In this document: piece by piece, positions 34,608-44,883 of the stretch
Layout of the letters: the number at the start of each line of letters is the position of its first letter
How positions within the stretch are numbered: the first letter of the stretch is position 1
DNA from: Desulfovibrio sp. TomC
Lineage (GTDB): Bacteria; Desulfobacterota; Desulfovibrionia; Desulfovibrionales; Desulfovibrionaceae
Reading direction: 5' to 3'
NCBI RefSeq assembly: GCF_000801335.2
Contig: NZ_JSEH01000018.1
Location: 1-64,000, forward strand
Length of the DNA: 64,000 bases
The notes under the pieces: model-generated
What the model was told of the DNA's origin: nothing
What the model saw: the letters and a program-made list of their open reading frames with translations, nothing else
Database searches by the model: none
Position numbers and translations under genes: made by a program

Positions 34608-34654
34608 GACCGGCCGGGCCTGTCAACGGATAACCGTATGCGCCCGCCTCTTTT

Positions 34655-35533
34655 TCAGGAATCTTTGGGTGCGCCGCCAAGGGCCGGAGCGAAGCGGTTG
34701 ATGAGGTCGCGGGCGATGCTGGCCCGGGGCGGCAAGACCGGCGGCGGGCGTCTGGCTGAGAACCAGCCGGCGTCTTCCAGCTCGGTGGTGTCCAGCGTCA
34801 GTTCGCCGCCGGCATAGGTCGCGGCAAACCCGGCCATGAGCTGGCTGGGGAAGGGCCAGCTCTGACTGGCCAGATAGCGCACCTCCGCCACGCGAAGGCC
34901 GGTTTCTTCCAGCACTTCGCGCTCCACGCACTCTTCCAGGGTTTCGCAGAATTCCACATAGCCGGCGACCAGCCCGTACTGGCCGGCCGGCCAGTCGGCC
35001 TTGCGCACCAGGAGAAATTCGTCGCCCCGGTTTACGAGAACAATCACCGCCGGATGGATGCGCGGATAGTATTCCCGGGTACATGACGGACAGCGCGCCC
35101 CGAAACTGCCGGCGATTTCTCCAGGGGACCCGCCGCAGGCCGGGCAGATGCGGCTGCGGTCGCGCCAGTGGAGCACTTGCCGGGCCAGTCCGGCCAGGGT
35201 GAGGAGGCGGTCGTCGAGGGTCTGGTTGCGGTAGGAGGCGCGCACGGCGATGAGGCCGGCCGGCAGGGTGGCTTCGGGTTCCAGGCGGGCGGCTCGAAGG
35301 GGTCGGCCCTGCCAGAAGCCGACCAGCACCGGGGGCACGGCAAACGGACCGGCCACAGGCAACACGCCGTCAGGAAGACCGTAGCCGTCGCGGCAAAGGA
35401 CGAGTCCGTTTTCCCGCAGGATGATCCAGCAGCCCGGCGTCTCCGGGGTGTCGCGGTCCGGAGTGGCCGAGGCAAAGTCGTTGCCCAGGGCGGCGAGTGA
35501 AAACGGCAGATGGGTGGGGTCGGGCTGGCGCAT
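34655..35533 (-). CDS. nudC: NADH pyrophosphatase (NudC-type Nudix hydrolase)
   Basis: 292 residues from ATG 35533. A zinc ribbon CPACGG...CPSC is followed by the Nudix box GYVEFCETLEECVEREVLEE with TGL. The NudC tail motif SQSWPFPSQLM (usually SQPWPFPxS) comes after it. It hydrolyses NADH to NMNH and AMP and, in relatives, removes NAD caps from RNA. Start uncertain: ATG 35620 would add 29 residues, and neither has a strong Shine-Dalgarno. It is divergent from the glycerate kinase gene. Confidence 0.9.
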   Translation of the reverse strand: MRQPDPTHLPFSLAALGNDFASATPDRDTPETPGCWIILRENGLVLCRDGYGLPDGVLPVAGPFAVPPVLVGFWQGRPLRAARLEPEATLPAGLIAVRASYRNQTLDDRLLTLAGLARQVLHWRDRSRICPACGGSPGEIAGSFGARCPSCTREYYPRIHPAVIVLVNRGDEFLLVRKADWPAGQYGLVAGYVEFCETLEECVEREVLEETGLRVAEVRYLASQSWPFPSQLMAGFAATYAGGELTLDTTELEDAGWFSARRPPPVLPPRASIARDLINRFAPALGGAPKDS

Positions 35534-35739
35534 GGCGGTATCGTCGCTCTCGTTTGCCGGCTGGCCGGCGTTGGCGAAGGGGAGGCATTGCTGCGCCCAT
35601 GCTACGCCGGCAGGCGGCATTTGGCTATCCCGACGCCACGTTGCCAGCAAAAAACGGGTCGCCTTGACGCGACCTGTCCCGGCTGGCACTCCCTGGCAAC
35701 AGACCACCGGGGGTGCAGGCCCGGTTATGGAGGACGATC

Positions 35740-37098
35740 ATGGCTCAAAGCCTTGCCGATGCCGAAACCATTTTCCGGGCCGGGCTTTCCCGGGTCGACC
35801 CCCTGGCCATGATGCAGCGGGTGCTCTCGCTCACCGGCGACATCCTGCGCGTGACCACGGAAACCGAGTGCCACGCCTATGACCTGTCGCGCTACAACCG
35901 TATTTTCGTCCTGGGCATGGGCAAGGCCTCGGCCCGTATGGCCTTGGGGCTGGAACGTCTTCTTGGCGAGCGTATCACGGCCGGCGTGGTGGCGGTCAAG
36001 GAAGGCTATCTGGAGACATTATCGCGCATCCGGCTCCTGGAGTCGGCCCATCCCGTGCCGGACGAGCGCGGCGCGCTCGCCGCCCGGGAAGTCCTGGCCA
36101 TGGCCGAGGCCGCCCGGGAGGGCGATCTGGTCATTGTGCTGGTCTCCGGCGGCGGGTCGGCCATCCTGGCCGCGCCCCTGGCCGTCGCCGGTCGCCGGCT
36201 GACCCTGGCTGACAAGCAGGCCACCACCCGGGCGCTGCTCGCCTGCGGGGCCACGATCAATGAAATCAACTGCGTGCGCAAAAAACTCTCGGCGGTCAAA
36301 GGCGGCCGGCTGGCGGCGGCCATCGCCCCGGCCGACTGCCTGGGGTTGCTGCTCTCCGACGTGGTGGGCGATGATCTGGACGTGATTGCCAGCGGCCCGA
36401 CCGTGCCCGATTCCACGGACGCCGCCGATGCCCTGGCCGTGCTTGACCGCTACGGCGTGCGCGACGCCGTGGCCCCCGAGGCCCTGGCCGTTCTTATGGA
36501 CGTGGCGGCCGGCCGGGCACCGGAAACCCCCAAGGCCGGCGACCCGGTCTTTGACGCCACCCGCACGGTACTTATCGGCACGAATTTCCAGGCCCTTTTG
36601 GCCGCCCGGGACAAGGCCGCCGCCCTGGGCTACGCCACGCTGGTGCTGACCTCGCACTTGACCGGCGAAGCCCGGGAAATGGCCAATCTCTTTCTCGGCA
36701 TGGCCAAGGATATCGCCGAATATGCCGTGCCCCTGCCGCGTCCGGCCTGTGTCATTGCCGGCGGGGAGACTACCGTGACCCTACGCGGTCCGGGCAAGGG
36801 CGGGCGCAACCAGGAAATGGCCCTGGCCTTTCTGGCCGGGCTGATCGGCGAGGCCAAAAATGCCGAGGAAGCCGTGTTTCTGGCTGCGTCAACCGATGGG
36901 TCCGATGGCCCGACCGATGCCACCGGCGCTTTTGCCAGCCTGGAGATCCTGCGCCGGGGGCGTGCGTTGGGGCTCGACGCCCGGGCCTATCTGGCGGCCA
37001 ACGACGCCTACCATTATTTTGAAGCGGTCGGACAACTCCTGAAAACCGGTCCCACCAATACCAATGTCTGCGACATCAAAGTACTGCTGGTGCCGTAG
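35740..37098 (+). CDS. Glycerate 2-kinase (MOFRL family)
   Basis: 452 residues from ATG 35740, with GGAGG 6 nt upstream. The N-terminal domain (DUF4147 type) has VLGMGKASARMA and LVSGGGSAILAAP. The C-terminal MOFRL domain has CVIAGGETTVTLRGPGKGGR, followed by STDGSDGPTDATGA. It phosphorylates D-glycerate to 2-phosphoglycerate, joining glycerate or serine breakdown to glycolysis. It is a single gene, followed by the glycan transferase gene. Confidence 0.92.
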   Translation: MAQSLADAETIFRAGLSRVDPLAMMQRVLSLTGDILRVTTETECHAYDLSRYNRIFVLGMGKASARMALGLERLLGERITAGVVAVKEGYLETLSRIRLLESAHPVPDERGALAAREVLAMAEAAREGDLVIVLVSGGGSAILAAPLAVAGRRLTLADKQATTRALLACGATINEINCVRKKLSAVKGGRLAAAIAPADCLGLLLSDVVGDDLDVIASGPTVPDSTDAADALAVLDRYGVRDAVAPEALAVLMDVAAGRAPETPKAGDPVFDATRTVLIGTNFQALLAARDKAAALGYATLVLTSHLTGEAREMANLFLGMAKDIAEYAVPLPRPACVIAGGETTVTLRGPGKGGRNQEMALAFLAGLIGEAKNAEEAVFLAASTDGSDGPTDATGAFASLEILRRGRALGLDARAYLAANDAYHYFEAVGQLLKTGPTNTNVCDIKVLLVP

Positions 37099-37212
37099 CC
37101 GGCCTGTGACGCATGAACTGGCCCGGAGGTTGCATTCCCCGATGCGGTTGGGATAGAGTGCTTGAATGCGGTTTCTCCGGTCGGTCTGCCGGCCGGGTGA
37201 GAGCGCGCAGGA

Positions 37213-38700
37213 ATGGTCCGCCTGTACCGGACTGGGGCCGCAATCGCATTGGGGGACGACTTGCCATTTGCATCCAGACAGGGAGCCATTACTTGGCTTC
37301 GCGCCCTTGACCTGGCGTTGGCCGCTATCGCACTGGTTGTTGCGGCGGCATTCTCCACAACGCTGACTCCGGAAACGGCATCCGCTGCCCATCTGCATTT
37401 TGATGCGGCCAGCCTGGCCCTGTTGCTGGTCGTTCTCGTTGGCACGGCCTGTGTGTTTCCGTTGTTTGGTCTGTATACGGAAATGGCGCTCTATAATCGA
37501 CGTGAAGCGCTCAAGGCGACCATCAAGGCAGTCACTGGCGTGTTGCTTGTGTTGCTGGTGGCCGCTGCTGTGTTGCGTCCGCCCCTGGCCGCGCCTGCTT
37601 TTCTGGCTGCCTATTGGTTTTTGGCCGCTGCCGGCGGCGTGGTCGTGCGCCTCGTGACTCGCCGTCTGCTCTTCCTCGGTGAGGCCCAGGGCCTGCTGCG
37701 TCGCCGCACCCTGGTGGTGGGCACCGGAACGCGCGCCCAGGAGATCGCCCGGGAGATGCTGGCCCATCCCGAACACGGCCGCCGGTTTCTGGGGTTTGTG
37801 GCTGATGACTGGGAGGCGTCCCCGGCTCCCGGCCCGATGCCCGAAGCCATGCAGCTGGCGGCCCGTCTTGACGGCCTTACCGACTATCTGCGCGGACATG
37901 TGGTGGACGAGGTGGTCATCTGCCTGCCCCTGGAGCAGTTGTGCCACCGGGCCTCGGCCCTGGTGTCGGTCTGCGAGGAGCAGGGGGTGTCGGTGACGGT
38001 GGTGACGCGGCTTTTTGAACTGAAAAATCCGCACAGCCGTCCCGGTGGCCATGGCGGCGAGGTGGCGGTGACCATCTCCAATACCTTGGCTGATGAGCGT
38101 GAGCGCATCATCAAACGCTTTCTCGACGTGGCCGTTTCTGTGACCGCGCTCGTCGTTTTGTCGCCGCTTTTGGCCGCGACGTGGGGGCTTATCCGGCTCA
38201 CGTCACCCGGGCCGGCTCTTTTTGCCCAGGATCGGGTGGGCCTTGGCAAGCGGATTTTCAAGTTTTACAAATTCCGGACCATGGTGCAGAACGCAGCCGA
38301 CATGCAGGAGGCTCTTGAGGCCCAAAATGAGATGGATGGGGCGACATTTAAGATTAAAAACGACCCCCGCATCACCCCGCTTGGCCGGTGGCTGCGGCGC
38401 ACAAGCATTGATGAGCTGCCCCAACTCGTCAACGTGCTGCGCGGCGACATGAGCCTTGTGGGGCCGCGTCCGCTGCCGCTACGGGATGTTGAGCGTATTG
38501 AAAAGGACTGGCCCAGGCGTCGTTTCGGGGTCAAACCCGGCATTACCTGTCTGTGGCAGATCAGCGGCCGCAACAATACGCCCTTTGAGCGCATGATGGA
38601 ACTGGATATTGAATACGTGGATACGTGGTCGGTGGCCCTGGACATCAAGATATTGCTGCGTACCGTCCCGGTGGTGCTAAGCATGCACGGGGCTTATTAG
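37213..38700 (+). CDS. Polyprenyl-phosphate sugar-1-phosphate transferase (WcaJ-like)
   Basis: 495 residues. Four N-terminal membrane helices (about 27-150) lead into a CoA-binding-like domain (about 165-260, RRTLVVGTGTRAQEIAREML). A further helix and the catalytic bacterial sugar-transferase domain follow: KRFLDVAVSVTALVVLSPLL, KFYKFRTMVQNA, RTSIDELPQLVNVLRGDMS, VGPRPLP and KPGITCLWQISGRN. It places the first sugar phosphate on undecaprenyl phosphate for exopolysaccharide synthesis. The start is weakly supported (AGGA directly before ATG 37213). Confidence 0.92.
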   Translation: MVRLYRTGAAIALGDDLPFASRQGAITWLRALDLALAAIALVVAAAFSTTLTPETASAAHLHFDAASLALLLVVLVGTACVFPLFGLYTEMALYNRREALKATIKAVTGVLLVLLVAAAVLRPPLAAPAFLAAYWFLAAAGGVVVRLVTRRLLFLGEAQGLLRRRTLVVGTGTRAQEIAREMLAHPEHGRRFLGFVADDWEASPAPGPMPEAMQLAARLDGLTDYLRGHVVDEVVICLPLEQLCHRASALVSVCEEQGVSVTVVTRLFELKNPHSRPGGHGGEVAVTISNTLADERERIIKRFLDVAVSVTALVVLSPLLAATWGLIRLTSPGPALFAQDRVGLGKRIFKFYKFRTMVQNAADMQEALEAQNEMDGATFKIKNDPRITPLGRWLRRTSIDELPQLVNVLRGDMSLVGPRPLPLRDVERIEKDWPRRRFGVKPGITCLWQISGRNNTPFERMMELDIEYVDTWSVALDIKILLRTVPVVLSMHGAY

Positions 38701-38714
38701 AAGACGGTATGGCG

Positions 38715-39266
38715 TCAGTTGAGGACCACAATATCCAGGCTCTGGACGCCAAAGTCCAGGGCCTGCCGTTTGTCTGGCAGGCACAGGTCCATGCGGCCGG
38801 CAAAGCGTGGATGCATGAGGTCTTCGACCACCCGCACCCCGAATCCTTCGATATAGACCGTGCGCCCAAGCAGCCGGCGCAGATCACGGGAGACGGCCAC
38901 GGTGTGTCCGGCCCGCACCGGTCCGCCCAGGGCCGAGAGTTGGGGACCGTCCTCGTCGGGCAGACAATCCGGACAGTAGGCTGTGGCCGTCAGCCGCAAC
39001 CGTCGCCGTTCTTCCGGGTCGATGCTGAAAAGCGAGGCTGCGAGCCTGGCTTCGGACTCGCGCATGGCCGCATTCTGGGTCAACCAGATGGTTTCGTGGC
39101 GCAGGGCGGCCGTGCGCTTGGCCAGCCAGTCGTTGACGCTGCCCAGGAACAGGGCGCACACGACCAGCGACACCGTTGACGCCGACCAAGCCAGGGAAGG
39201 ACGTCTGCCCGGGGTCGGGGGAGCGGCAGGCGCTCCTTGGGATGTGGTCTGCGTTTCGCTGGTCAT
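38715..39266 (-). CDS. Membrane-anchored 3D-domain protein
   Basis: 183 residues. One membrane helix (about residues 28-46) is followed by a short helical part and a C-terminal 3D domain. TATAYCPDC opens the domain, and GVRVVEDLMHPRFAGRMDL and LDFGVQSLDIVVL carry its conserved Asp residues. 3D domains share the double-psi barrel of MltA-type transglycosylases, so a periplasmic peptidoglycan role is likely. It converges with the preceding transferase gene and is divergent from the degenerate M23 gene. Confidence 0.8.
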   Translation of the reverse strand: MTSETQTTSQGAPAAPPTPGRRPSLAWSASTVSLVVCALFLGSVNDWLAKRTAALRHETIWLTQNAAMRESEARLAASLFSIDPEERRRLRLTATAYCPDCLPDEDGPQLSALGGPVRAGHTVAVSRDLRRLLGRTVYIEGFGVRVVEDLMHPRFAGRMDLCLPDKRQALDFGVQSLDIVVLN

Positions 39267-39367
39267 GGAAATCTCCGTGGTTGTCTTGGGCCGGCACGAT
39301 GCGGCTTGCCCGGGGCGCTTGCCTCACCTATACTGTCGGTATCCGGCAGACAGGGGATACGTTCGCT

Positions 39368-40744
39368 ATGCGCATCAGAAAGCCGTTTAAAAAACGAGGC
39401 ACAACCGGTCCGATATTCTGGTTTGTCGCTCTGGGATTGCTCGCATCCCCGTTGGCCGTCGCCGGTTTTGCCGGCTACTATCTGTTTCTCAAGGACGCCG
39501 AAAAGCCGCGGGTGACGATAACACCCGAGGCCGAGGCCACGTCCGTGAAGCGTCCCTTTGTGCTCGCCGCTTCCGACGACCAGTCCGGCATCCGCTCGGT
39601 CACCGTGTCCGTTGCCCAGGGCCAGCGTCGGGTGGATGTCCTGCGCAAGGTCTATGATCCACCCCGCGACCATGTTTCCGAACGTTTCTCGCTGGAATCC
39701 TCGGAGTTGCGCGGCGGGACCTTCGAGATGCAGGCCGCCGCCTTCGACGGCTCCCATGCCAACCTCGGCGCCGGCAACGCCGCCCGCATTTCCAAGCGGA
39801 TGCTTCTTGATCCCGTTCCCCCGACCATCAAAGCCCTCACGCCGGCCAATTACCTGCGCCAAGGGGGGGCCGGTCTGGTCGTTTACGAGGTGAACAAGGA
39901 CGTTGCCCGCAGCGGGGTGGTGGTGGGCGACAAGTTCTATCCGGGCTACAAGCAAAAAAGCGGCCAATACGTTTGCCTCTTTCCCTTCCCGAGCGAAATA
40001 GACCCCGATGCCTACAAGCCCAGGCTTTTTGTCGAGGATGCTGCCGGCAACGAAAAAACCGGATTTTTCGTCAATATGGCCATTAAGCGGCGATTTCGTG
40101 AGGAGCGGGTGGACATCACCGACGAGTTCCTGGCGGCCCGCCTGCCGGCCTTTGCCGGTCTGTTCCCCCAGGTGCGCGACCCCGTTGAACGTTTTAAAAA
40201 ATTAAACAGCGAACTGCGCCAGCAAAATGCCGCAGTGATTGCCTCTCTTTCCGCCAAGTCCGGGCCGGAGCCGCTCTGGGAGGGCGGGTTTATCTATCTG
40301 CCCCGATCGATCGTGCGCGGCTCGTTTGGGGCGCAACGGGTCTATGTCGCCAATGGTCAGGAGATCGGTCGGGACGTAAGCGACGGCATTGGTCTTGCCT
40401 CTGTTCCCGGAGCCCAGGTTCCGGCGGCCAATTCCGGCAAGGTCGTTTTTGCCGGACCGCTCGGCGTTTACGGCAACACGGTGGTCATCGACCATGGCCT
40501 GGGCCTGACCACGGTGTATGCCAGCCTGTCCTCGGTGGCCGTGGCTGTGGGCGACGCCGTCAAAAAGGGTGATCCGGTGGGGGCGACCGGCACAACGGGA
40601 CTGACCCCGGGCGATCAGGTGCTCTTTGCCGTGTATCTCTCCGGCCAGCCGGTCATTCCCATCGAATGGTGGGACGGCCACTGGATCGAGGACAATGTGA
40701 CAACGAAAATGCGGCGCTATGCCGCCGAGACCCCGCAGCAGTAA
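39368..40744 (+). CDS. Degenerate M23/LytM-domain protein (catalytic residues lost)
   Basis: 458 residues from ATG 39368. A membrane helix (about 14-40) is followed by a beta-rich region of about 180 residues and a C-terminal LytM domain. The domain aligns with that of the paralogue ending at 63495 (VPAANSGKVVF, VIDHGLGL, PIEWWDxHWI). The zinc ligands are gone: the expected H-x3-D is Ser338...Gly342, and H-x-H is Gln417-Val418-Leu419. Like EnvC or NlpD, it may activate an amidase or bind peptidoglycan rather than cut it. Upstream in-frame codons to 39176 are unlikely to be coding. Confidence 0.87.
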   Translation: MRIRKPFKKRGTTGPIFWFVALGLLASPLAVAGFAGYYLFLKDAEKPRVTITPEAEATSVKRPFVLAASDDQSGIRSVTVSVAQGQRRVDVLRKVYDPPRDHVSERFSLESSELRGGTFEMQAAAFDGSHANLGAGNAARISKRMLLDPVPPTIKALTPANYLRQGGAGLVVYEVNKDVARSGVVVGDKFYPGYKQKSGQYVCLFPFPSEIDPDAYKPRLFVEDAAGNEKTGFFVNMAIKRRFREERVDITDEFLAARLPAFAGLFPQVRDPVERFKKLNSELRQQNAAVIASLSAKSGPEPLWEGGFIYLPRSIVRGSFGAQRVYVANGQEIGRDVSDGIGLASVPGAQVPAANSGKVVFAGPLGVYGNTVVIDHGLGLTTVYASLSSVAVAVGDAVKKGDPVGATGTTGLTPGDQVLFAVYLSGQPVIPIEWWDGHWIEDNVTTKMRRYAAETPQQ

Positions 40745-40877
40745 CGGGCGGGATGTCTCCCAAACCCGCGCCCCGGCCAGGGCTGTCCCTGGCTGGCGCG
40801 GCTGCCGGGATGTGCCGGGAGTCGCAGGCTGTTTTGCTGCATATGGACCCTCCCGGGCGCTCCGGACGGGGGCGTCC

Positions 40878-41288
40878 ATGGATCGCAAGCCACTTGTTCC
40901 TTTTATTTTTATTGTATTTGCCGGGCTTCTTTTTGGCCTGCAGCGCATCGTGCCGCAGCCCGTGTTCCCCCTGTTTGAGCAACTGCATCTTGGCGGCAGA
41001 TCTGCTTCGAAGACCGAGGGCGGACCGGATGTCCGGGCCAAGGCAGCGCTTCCCGCCCCCCGGCGCTACATTGAAGCCTGCCGCAGCGAGGCGGCCCGGC
41101 GCATGGCCCGACCGGATTGGGCCGGCCTTGGCCGGGAGGATCGGGAGGCGGCGCTCACGCAGGTGCTGATCCTGTGCGGGGCCGACGCCGAGTACTGGAC
41201 CATGTCCGAGGCGCACCAGAAGCGGGTGGCCCGGGAGTTCGCCGAAGCCTTTCTCGCCCCTCCGGCCAGGCCTCTGGTTGACAAATGA
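40878..41288 (+). CDS. Small membrane protein of unknown function
   Basis: 136 residues from ATG 40878. One hydrophobic helix (about residues 6-24, LVPFIFIVFAGLLFGLQ) is followed by a basic and acidic cytoplasmic or periplasmic tail with one Cys (ILCGADAEYW). I do not recognise a family. The start has only a G-rich leader (GGGGG). It lies between the degenerate M23 gene and icd, all plus strand. Confidence 0.6.
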   Translation: MDRKPLVPFIFIVFAGLLFGLQRIVPQPVFPLFEQLHLGGRSASKTEGGPDVRAKAALPAPRRYIEACRSEAARRMARPDWAGLGREDREAALTQVLILCGADAEYWTMSEAHQKRVAREFAEAFLAPPARPLVDK

Positions 41289-41345
41289 CCGGCTCCCTTT
41301 TTAACCTGACGTATTGTTCTAAATTTCCCAGAGGAGTTGAGGCGC

Positions 41346-42497
<1,152 letters not shown>

Positions 42498-42524
42498 AAG
42501 AACCGTTCGTTGTCGTTCTGGCGT

Positions 42525-42559
42525 CAACGCCGTTCCATCCTTATGGTGGAGCGGCGTTG
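42525..42559. other. Stable hairpin after icd
   Basis: CAACGCCG (42525-42532) pairs with CGGCGTTG (42552-42559), and the inner TTCCATC/GGTGGAG adds more pairs, giving about 15 bp including G-T pairs. It is followed by CCCCTTG and an A-run, not a T-run, so it is not a standard terminator on the plus strand. The rest of the 256-nt gap to hyuA shows only T-rich stretches. Confidence 0.5.
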
Positions 42560-42753
42560 CCCCTTGAAAAAAAACGGAAACCCGCGATAGTGAGCGTATC
42601 CGGACCAAGGCCCGGTTTCTCGCGTCTGACGATGTGGCCCGCGTCGCCCTTTGGCGGCACGTTCCGTTCTCTTTTTACGGCCCGTTTTTTTGTGCAGCCG
42701 TTTATAACCGAGCATGACCGTATCCCTTCGCAGCAGGGGAGAAAGGGGGCACG

Positions 42754-44730
42754 ATGGCCGTTGTCGGCGTTGATACCGGCGGCACGTTTACCGATATTAT
42801 CTGTCGGACGGAGCAGGGCTTTGTCGTGGTCAAACTGCCCTCCAGTCCGGACAACCCCTCAAGAGCCATCCTGGACGGCCTTGGCCGTCTGACCCTGGCT
42901 CCCAGGCAGGTCATGCACGGCTCCACCGTGGCCACCAATGCTCTGCTCGAACGCCGGGGTGCGGTAACGGCTTTTGTGGCCAATGCCGGGTTCGAGGACA
43001 TCATCGCCCTTGGTCGCCAGGACCGTGTCGAGTTGTATGATCTGGCCAGCCGCAAGGAACCGTGTCTGGTGCCTGAGGCGCTGCGTTTCGGCGCTCCGGG
43101 TCGGGTGAGCGCCGAGGGCCGCGTCATTGAAGAGCTGACGCCTGAGGCTGCCCGGGATCTGGCCCTGCGTGTGGCGGCGGCCGGAGCGGACTCCGTGGCT
43201 GTCTGCCTGCTTTTTTCCTTCCTGAAGCCGGAACACGAGTTGCTGCTAGGCGAAGCCCTGTCTGAAGTCGGGCTTGCCGTCTCGCTTTCTTCCGACATCC
43301 TGGCCGAATTTCGCGAGTATGAGCGCGCCGCCACCACGGTGGTCAACGCCTATGTTGCGCCGGCCATGCGCACCTATCTGGGTGATCTGGCCACCGAGCT
43401 GCCGGATGGAACGGACCTTTGCGTCATGCAGTCCAGCGGCGGGCTCATTTCCGCTGAGACCGCCCGGCGCGAGCCGGTGCGCACCGTGCTTTCCGGTCCG
43501 GCCGGCGGGGTTGTGGCCGCTTTGGCCGTGGGCAAGGCGGCCGGTTTTGACCGGCTCATCACCTTTGACATGGGCGGCACCTCCACGGACGTGTCGCTGC
43601 TCGACGGCAGCCTGTCCATGGCCGCCGAGACGGTGCTGGCCGGCATGCCCATCAAAACCCCCATGCTCGACATTCACACGGTCGGGGCTGGCGGCGGGTC
43701 GCTGGCGGCCATTGATGCCGGCGGGGCGCTTCGGGTCGGGCCGCAAAGCGCCGGGGCTGTGCCCGGTCCGGCCTGCTACGGCCGGGGCGAGGGCTTGACC
43801 GTCACTGACGCCAACCTGTTTTTGGGGCGCCTGGCTGCGGATCACTTCCTGGGCGGAGCCATGCCGCTTTTCCCGGAGCGGTTGCCGGAGTTGTTTGCGG
43901 CGCTTGGCGCTTCGGTCGGGCTTTCGGCCATTGAGGCCGCCGAGGGGGTCGTGGCCGTGGCCGAGTCGGCCATGGAGCGGGCCATTCGGGTCATCTCGGT
44001 CGAGCGTGGCCATGATCCGGCCGATTTTGCCTTGCTGTCCTACGGCGGGGCCGGCGGGCTGCATGCCGTGTCCCTGGCCCGGCTCCTTGGCGTGGGAACC
44101 GTGGTCGTGCCGCAGCATCCCGGGCTTTTTTCCGCCCTGGGCATGCTTATGGCCGATGTTGTCCGGGATTTTTCCGAGACGGTTATGGCCGCCTCCGACA
44201 AGACCGATCTTATCGAGGTGGCCGGGCTTTTCGGCACGCTCGAAACCCGGGCCAGGCAGACCATGGCCGAGGAAGCGCCCGGGGCGCGCATTGTCCTCGA
44301 ACGCCAGCTCGACATGCGCTACAAGGGGCAGTCCCACGAGCTGTCCATCCGTTTCGTGGCCGATCCATTCCTGGCTTTCCACAACCGCCACGAGGCCATC
44401 TTCGGTTTCAAACATCCCAAGGCCGTCATCGAGATTGTGACGTTGCGCATCCGGGCCAGGGTCATCACCGACAAGCCGGGACTGACCGAGGCCGAGCATC
44501 TGGTTGCTGCCGTGCCGGCTGCCGCACAGATCGGCGAGCGTCCGCTCATCTGGCGCGGCCGGGAGCTGGCCGCCATGTGGTATGACCGGGAGAAGCTTCT
44601 GCCCGGCAACCGCTTTGACGGCCCGGCCCTTGTGGCCGAGACCTCGGCCACGACCTTTGTGCCGCCGCGCGCGTCGGCCCACGTGGACGCCTTTGGCAAT
44701 ATCGTTATCGCCACGGGCGGACAGGCCTAG
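42754..44730 (+). CDS. hyuA: Hydantoinase/oxoprolinase family protein, subunit A
   Basis: 658 residues. The N-terminus VVGVDTGGTFTDIICR is the ATP-binding actin-like signature of the family, and HGSTVATNALLERRGA and DMGGTSTDVSLLDG are further phosphate-loop elements. It would pair with subunit B (45644) to open a hydantoin, 5-oxoproline or related ring using ATP; the substrate cannot be told. ATG 42754 is preceded by GAAAGGGGG. Confidence 0.9.
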   Translation: MAVVGVDTGGTFTDIICRTEQGFVVVKLPSSPDNPSRAILDGLGRLTLAPRQVMHGSTVATNALLERRGAVTAFVANAGFEDIIALGRQDRVELYDLASRKEPCLVPEALRFGAPGRVSAEGRVIEELTPEAARDLALRVAAAGADSVAVCLLFSFLKPEHELLLGEALSEVGLAVSLSSDILAEFREYERAATTVVNAYVAPAMRTYLGDLATELPDGTDLCVMQSSGGLISAETARREPVRTVLSGPAGGVVAALAVGKAAGFDRLITFDMGGTSTDVSLLDGSLSMAAETVLAGMPIKTPMLDIHTVGAGGGSLAAIDAGGALRVGPQSAGAVPGPACYGRGEGLTVTDANLFLGRLAADHFLGGAMPLFPERLPELFAALGASVGLSAIEAAEGVVAVAESAMERAIRVISVERGHDPADFALLSYGGAGGLHAVSLARLLGVGTVVVPQHPGLFSALGMLMADVVRDFSETVMAASDKTDLIEVAGLFGTLETRARQTMAEEAPGARIVLERQLDMRYKGQSHELSIRFVADPFLAFHNRHEAIFGFKHPKAVIEIVTLRIRARVITDKPGLTEAEHLVAAVPAAAQIGERPLIWRGRELAAMWYDREKLLPGNRFDGPALVAETSATTFVPPRASAHVDAFGNIVIATGGQA

Positions 44731-44883
44731 GCGGCGTGCGTCCGGTCGGATTTTTCTCCTCGTTGGCGGCGGTACGATGACTGCGCCGACCGGCCTTCGC
44801 CGCCTCTGGCGTGATTGCTGTGCGCCCGCTACGGCTTGTGGCCGGGCGTCCCGGCCTTTGGGCCGGGGCAGGAGGGCGTTGTA

